Source of the DNA: CAYLPJ01 sp964385465
GTDB taxonomy: Bacteria > Planctomycetota > Phycisphaerae > SM23-33
NCBI GenBank assembly: GCA_964385465.1
Contig: CAYLPJ010000007.1
Location: forward strand, 62,001-126,000
Direction: 5' to 3'
DNA length: 64,000 bases
How positions within the stretch are numbered: the first letter of the stretch is position 1; every line of letters starts with the position of its first letter. Below, piece by piece: positions 60,016-64,000 of this stretch. Under the pieces are notes generated by a model. It was given only the letters and a program-made list of their open reading frames with translations, had not been told where the DNA came from and ran no database searches. The translations under genes and the position numbers were made by a program.

Positions 60016-62244
60016 CTACTTCTGCTTCTCCCGCTCGCGCTTCTGCTTGAGGTACTGCTGCGCCTGCTTGATGATCTTGCCGGCTTCCTTCCGCGTGCGG
60101 TCGCTCTGGGTGAGCGTCAGCAGGCGCTGCATGTCCTCGATGGCCGCCTCGGGATTCTCCCGGGCGACGTACCGCGCGGCGTGGCAGGCGGCCTGCTCGG
60201 CCGTCGAGCGAAGCTCGGGGTGATCGATGTACTCCATGACCATCTTGACCGACGCGGCCGTGCGGAGCTGGCCGAGGCCCTGGATGATGTACTTGCGCTC
60301 CTCGGGCCGCGCGGCGAGGTCCATGATCTGGATGTACATCCAGATCTTCTTCTCCGGGGGCAGCTCGATCCGCCGCAGCAGGCGGATGTAGCCGCGGACG
60401 GCGAGGGCACGCTCTTCCTTGCTGGTTGCGTTGCGCGCGACCTTCAGCAACTGCTGGGCGGCGGCAGGGTCGCGGGCGCGGGCGAGGGCCTCCACCGCAG
60501 CCTCCCGGACGGTCTCGTTCTCGTCGGAAAGCCCCGAGGCCAGGGCCGCCATGGCCGTCGGCCCGGTAAGGTGCCCGCAGACGCTCATCAGGGCGGCGCG
60601 GGAGTTGGGGTCTCGGGCGCCGCGGAGGTTGTCAGCCAGGAGAAACGCGACGTCCTCATCGTCCTCGGCGCGGCCGGCGATGTACGTCAGGGCGCGCTCG
60701 GCGTAGCGGCGTTCGTAGCGGTCTTTGGCGGCGTCGAGCCACTTGCAGATCGGGGGTATGGCATTGGCGTCGCCGACCTGGCCCAGCGCGGACAGGGCGG
60801 TGTGGCGGATGCCCGTGTCGGCATCGGCGGCCAGCGAGAGCAGGACATCGGTCGCCTCGGCGGCGCGGCGTGCGCCGAGGGTCTGGATGAGCTGGCGGCG
60901 GACCTGCGGCTCGCCGGACCGCACGCCGGCGATCATGGCCTGATGCACGTCCGGCCCGCGGAGGCGGCGGAGCGCCCGTTCGGCCAGTTCGCGCTCCTTC
61001 TCCTTGCCCTTGACATGCTGGGTCGCCAGGCGGGCCAGGAGGATGACATCCTCGGCCGTCCCGACGCCGGCGAGCGCGTCGATTCCCGCCAGGCGCAGGC
61101 GCTGGCGGTCTTCCTTGCTGCCGGCGGGATTGGTCATGGCCTGGAGCACCGCGGCCCGCCCGGCGCGGTCGGCCCGCGCGCCGAGCAGTTCGATCAGCGC
61201 GATCTTGCGGTTCAGGTCCGTCGCCTTGGCCAACTGGTCGGCCAGGGCGCGCGTGGCGTCGCTGCCGGGCAGCTCCCGGGCGAGTTCCATCGCAACCGGC
61301 ATGATGGCCGAATCGCCCCCGGCGATCAGCTTGAGGATCGCGCCGACGGCCTGCTCGCCCCGGGCGGCCACCATGCACCGAAGGGCCGCGATCCGGTTGC
61401 GCTTCGGCTCGGTGGGATTCTCATAGAACTTGCGGTAGACGGTCTCGGCCGTGCGGGCGTCCCCGGCGGCGCGGGCTGCGTGGGCGATGGCGAACAGCGC
61501 GTCGGCGATGGTCGTCCGCAGCACGGGCGTGGCCAGCAGGCGCATGTCGTTGAGGGCCTTCTGGGCGTCGGGCCCGCCGATTTTCCCCAGCGCGGCCGCG
61601 GCGGCGCGCGCGATGCGCTCGTCCTCCTCTCGAAGCATTTTGGCCAGCCACTCGATCGCGCGGCGGTCGCGACGGTAGCCGATCGCGTTGATCAGCGCGA
61701 CCTTCCATTCCGGGCGAACGGCCTGGAACGCCGCCTGGCGGAGCTTCGCGGACGCCTCGGGCGAGTCGTTCCGCTGCAGCGCCCGCAGGGCCCGCTCGCG
61801 CATGGTCTGGTCGCGGTCGAACAGCCGCGCGGCGAGCGCGTCAACGCTTTCGGCGCCCCCGATATACTCCAGCATGGTAAGGATCACGCCGGGAGGAACC
61901 TTCTCCGGCGGCTCGGCCAGCAGCTTCAGCAGCACCCCGCACATCATCGCGCGGCGGTTGGAGGGCGCATCCGGGCGGGTCGTGCGCAGGCAGACGGTCT
62001 CGAGGTCGTCGCGGGCGCGGATGCGGTAGGAGGTCGACAGCCCGCGGTTGGTCATCCGGTCGAGCAGGTAGCGAACGGCATCGTTGTAGGCGGCGGGCCA
62101 GTTGGCATCGGGGCGCTGCTTGGGCTTGGCCTCACCGGTGAGTTCGGCCACGAGGGAGCGCAGCTCGGACTCCCGGGACGCCGCCGGCAGCAGCGCCGCC
62201 GCGAGCGCCAGGCACGTCGCCGCAATGAGGATCGAGGATCGCAT
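60016..62244 (-). CDS. Exported HEAT-repeat protein
   Basis: The 742-residue protein has a signal peptide (ILIAATCLALAAALLPAAS), then HEAT/armadillo-type helical repeats over nearly its whole length (for example ALLKIGGPD-like AAAALGKIGGPDAQKAL, ETVREAAVEALARARD). The C-terminus is a Lys/Glu/Gln-rich helix (YLKQKREREKQ). No enzyme motif is visible. Such scaffolds are abundant in Planctomycetota. It lies 16 bases after the Gfo/Idh/MocA-type gene and probably forms an operon with it. Confidence 0.85.
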   Translation of the reverse strand: MRSSILIAATCLALAAALLPAASRESELRSLVAELTGEAKPKQRPDANWPAAYNDAVRYLLDRMTNRGLSTSYRIRARDDLETVCLRTTRPDAPSNRRAMMCGVLLKLLAEPPEKVPPGVILTMLEYIGGAESVDALAARLFDRDQTMRERALRALQRNDSPEASAKLRQAAFQAVRPEWKVALINAIGYRRDRRAIEWLAKMLREEDERIARAAAAALGKIGGPDAQKALNDMRLLATPVLRTTIADALFAIAHAARAAGDARTAETVYRKFYENPTEPKRNRIAALRCMVAARGEQAVGAILKLIAGGDSAIMPVAMELARELPGSDATRALADQLAKATDLNRKIALIELLGARADRAGRAAVLQAMTNPAGSKEDRQRLRLAGIDALAGVGTAEDVILLARLATQHVKGKEKERELAERALRRLRGPDVHQAMIAGVRSGEPQVRRQLIQTLGARRAAEATDVLLSLAADADTGIRHTALSALGQVGDANAIPPICKWLDAAKDRYERRYAERALTYIAGRAEDDEDVAFLLADNLRGARDPNSRAALMSVCGHLTGPTAMAALASGLSDENETVREAAVEALARARDPAAAQQLLKVARNATSKEERALAVRGYIRLLRRIELPPEKKIWMYIQIMDLAARPEERKYIIQGLGQLRTAASVKMVMEYIDHPELRSTAEQAACHAARYVARENPEAAIEDMQRLLTLTQSDRTRKEAGKIIKQAQQYLKQKREREKQK

Positions 62245-62260
62245 GGTTCGTCTCTTGCGC

Positions 62261-63538
62261 TCACAGCCGCCACGGCGCGCGGCGGGGTCGGTCCAGCCAA
62301 CGTGCGGCGACCGGGTCGCCGACGATGGACCACGTCGCCGGGTCGTAGCGGACGGCCCGCCCGAGCCAGGCGACGATGTTGAACAGATGGGCCACGCTCA
62401 CCGACCGCGCCGCGGGCCCGACGTCGGCGGCGCAGCGTTGGCGGGTGCGGATGGCGTCCAGGAAGTTCTCGGCATGGTCGAGGTTGCGCCGGGCGTTCTC
62501 GTCTTCCTCGGCGAAGGCCTGCTCGACGATCGTCTCGGGATAGCTCTCGATGCCCCGTCGGCCTCGACCGAAGGCCAATGCCCCCTTCGAGCCGGTGATC
62601 TCCAGCGATGCCTTGTGGGGCCCCCGGTCGTTGATCAGCTCGACGCCGTCGGCGTAGACGGCGCGGGAGGCGGTGCGCTTCTCGCCCTCGCCGGCAGCGG
62701 GGACGACCTCGACCGGCCCGGTGTCGTCACGCCCCAGTGCCCATTGGGCCAGGTCGATGTACTCGGCGCCGGTGGCGGTCATGTACCCGCCGGAGTAGTC
62801 CCGCCAGGCCCGCCAGCCGCTGTAGGAGCCGAACGTCCCCGAGCAGCGGCCCGGGTGATACGGCGCCCGCGGGGCCGGGCCCAGCCACATGTCCCAGTCC
62901 AGGTGGTCCGGCACCGGCTTGGCGCCCAGGAAGCACTGCTTGCTCGGGCCGCCCCCGGAAACGTGAGCGGTCTTGATCTGCCCGAGGCGGCCCTCGCGAA
63001 CGATCCTGGCGGCCAGGCGGTAGTAGCCCCTGGAGCGGTACTGCGTACCGCACTGGAAGACGCGTCCGTAGCGTCGGACGATGCGTTCCATGGCGCGGGC
63101 TTCGTGGACGGTCAGCGACAGCGGGGACTCGCAGAGGATGTCCTTGCCGGCGCGTGCGGCCCGGACCGCGATGGCCGCGTGCCAGTGATCCGGCGTGGCG
63201 ATGACGACGGCGTCGACGTTCGGGTCGGCCAGGACCTCGCGGAAGTCGCCGGTGGCCTGGCAGCCCTTGTGACTCCGCGCCGCATACTGCTGAGACTTAT
63301 CGCGGACCTTGGCGTCGACGTCGCAGACCCACAACGTCCGGCCCTGGCGGTAGTTGCCAAGGTGGCGAACCCACGCGTGACCGCGGCGCCCGCAGCCGAT
63401 ATAGCCGACGCCGATCCGGTCCTCGCTCTTGGGGTCGTCGCCGCGCGCGGCCCGGCCCAGGACGAGCGGCGCCCCCGCCGCGGCCGCCAGCCCGCCGAGA
63501 AACGCACGCCGTGTCATGTTTGCAGAGTTCGTTGCCAT
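62261..63538 (-). CDS. Tat-exported Gfo/Idh/MocA oxidoreductase with altered EKP motif
   Basis: The 425-residue protein has a Tat signal (MTRRAFLGGLAAAAG), so it acts in the periplasm. The Rossmann fold has VGYIGCGRRGHAW (nucleotide loop) and DAVVIATPDHWHAAIAVRAARAGK. The EKP motif reads CESPL, with Ser138 for the conserved, catalytically important Lys. The C-terminal substrate domain has GGYMTATGAEYIDLAQWAL. The family uses NAD(P) for sugar oxidation or related steps. With Lys lost, activity may differ. An ATG at 63517 is an alternative start. Confidence 0.9.
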   Translation of the reverse strand: MATNSANMTRRAFLGGLAAAAGAPLVLGRAARGDDPKSEDRIGVGYIGCGRRGHAWVRHLGNYRQGRTLWVCDVDAKVRDKSQQYAARSHKGCQATGDFREVLADPNVDAVVIATPDHWHAAIAVRAARAGKDILCESPLSLTVHEARAMERIVRRYGRVFQCGTQYRSRGYYRLAARIVREGRLGQIKTAHVSGGGPSKQCFLGAKPVPDHLDWDMWLGPAPRAPYHPGRCSGTFGSYSGWRAWRDYSGGYMTATGAEYIDLAQWALGRDDTGPVEVVPAAGEGEKRTASRAVYADGVELINDRGPHKASLEITGSKGALAFGRGRRGIESYPETIVEQAFAEEDENARRNLDHAENFLDAIRTRQRCAADVGPAARSVSVAHLFNIVAWLGRAVRYDPATWSIVGDPVAARWLDRPRRAPWRL

Positions 63539-63545
63539 GTGCCCG

Positions 63546-63581
63546 GTAGCCTCGAAATCCCGCGGTCCAGACCGCGGCTAC
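63546..63581. repeat. Palindromic element in the leader of the oxidoreductase gene
   Basis: A perfect inverted repeat CCGCGGTC-CA-GACCGCGG (63560-63577) is flanked by GTAGCC and GGCTAC, which can also pair. It could be a regulatory hairpin or a dispersed palindrome. No second copy was noticed in this window. Confidence 0.55.
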
Positions 63582-63785
63582 TCCCTTAAACCGGCAAGGC
63601 GCGAAGGATTCTCTTTTTGCGGGGGTTTTCCTTTGGAGCCGCCTCGGACGGGACGACGAATGCCCGGTCCCGAACACGGAAGAGGCGGGGGTGGACCTCG
63701 GGCTGCCCTTCGGAGCTCTGCCTTCGGCAGCAGGCCAACGTGCTCCCTGGCACCTGAGGACCGGCTCCTGCCGCTCTACGACGGC

Positions 63786-64000
63786 TCAGCGAAGCAGGCA
63801 GGCGTGGCGGTGGTCGGGGGTGTCGGGCATGGCGTCGAGGCCCGGGACCTCGCGGGCGCAGCGGGCGACGATCCGCACCCGCCGGCCGTGGCTGGAAATC
63901 TCGACGGTCTGGTCGGCAGGCAGCTCGCCGGCGACCTTGCGGGTCAGCGGGCACCTCGGGTGGAAGGGGCAGCCGGACGGCGGGTGGATCGGCGAGGGGA
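63786..64000 (-). CDS. C-terminal end of an oligopeptide-type ABC transporter ATPase (partial)
   Basis: Only the last 71 codons are in the window, ending at the TGA at 63786. The frame reads SPIHPPSGCPFHPRCPL and then EISSHGRRVRIVARC. This matches the C-terminal oligopeptide/dipeptide extension (oligo_HPY) of OppD/OppF/DppF proteins, with its three conserved cysteines. The ATPase core is outside the window. Its relation to the oxidoreductase gene is unclear, as 247 bases separate them. Confidence 0.82.
   Translation of the reverse strand, partial: PSPIHPPSGCPFHPRCPLTRKVAGELPADQTVEISSHGRRVRIVARCAREVPGLDAMPDTPDHRHACLLR

Noticed and set aside
58753..62382. Plus-strand open frame of 1209 codons
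   Set aside because: It is antisense to the kinase and HEAT-repeat genes, whose families are clear.
1..64000. CRISPR array, tRNA/rRNA, insertion sequence or prophage
   Set aside because: No regularly spaced repeats, no recognisable tRNA or rRNA sequence, no transposase or integrase motif was found by reading.

Overview
The window comes from a high-GC bacterium of the Planctomycetota (PVC) type. The organism call is an inference from content: an HzsA-like di-haem protein, a fused SecD-SecF, Tat-exported Cys-type sulfatases, an exosortase/EpsI operon, a DksA-like protein without its zinc cysteines, and many HEAT, TPR and PQQ proteins. No rRNA, tRNA, CRISPR array, insertion sequence or phage gene was seen. 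Genes are dense and usually spaced by fewer than 100 bases. From 15 kb onward almost everything reads on the minus strand, except one MBL-fold hydrolase at 22.4-23.2 kb.

Region 1 (1-12 kb) holds a 3'-truncated HzsA-like haem protein diverging from a PDZ/HEAT protein. A set of exported esterases follows: an SGNH hydrolase, two SASA-domain sialate-O-acetylesterase-like proteins and a CE15-like glucuronoyl esterase. Region 2 (12-15 kb) holds a membrane ComEA-like HhH protein, coupled to the esterase by a TTGA overlap, then a ComM/YifB ATPase with a possible leaderless promoter, then a Cys-rich HD-domain protein. Region 3 (22.1-15.3 kb, minus) is a run starting at a near-consensus sigma-70 promoter: DksA-like protein, LspA, a deoxyribosyltransferase-like protein, RlmN, an ECF sigma factor, an anti-sigma-like protein with a triplicated domain, a periplasmic protein and an LPG-synthase-type membrane protein.

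Region 4 (33.7-23.3 kb, minus) is an exopolysaccharide/exosortase operon: outer-membrane export lipoprotein, exosortase, EpsI-like protein, a 1485-residue TPR membrane protein and a Wzz/BY-kinase-like protein with a changed Walker A. A sigma-54-like site lies upstream. Region 5 (35.7-34.1 and 39.4-35.7 kb) holds a lipoprotein and a SecDF fusion with two EF-hand loops inserted in its SecF half. Region 6 (45.3-39.7 kb) holds a membrane protein, then a probable operon of a small conserved protein, a propeller lipoprotein, PurH and an exported propeller protein.

Region 7 (58.8-45.5 kb, minus) looks like a carbohydrate-use locus: double-ACT protein, UPF0210 protein, 6-phosphogluconolactonase, aldo/keto reductase, amidohydrolase-like protein, sulfatase, a double FGE-fold/PQQ fusion protein, a clan GH-A hydrolase and a second sulfatase. 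A separate PfkB kinase (59.9-58.9 kb) may feed 2-keto-3-deoxygluconate into the same metabolism. Region 8 (62.2-60 kb and the right edge) holds a HEAT-repeat protein, a Tat-exported Gfo/Idh/MocA oxidoreductase with an altered catalytic lysine position, and the 3' end of an oligopeptide-type ABC transporter ATPase gene. Taken together, the esterases, sulfatases, glycosidase and sugar-acid enzymes suggest a life of degrading decorated, probably sulfated and uronate-containing polysaccharides (inference).
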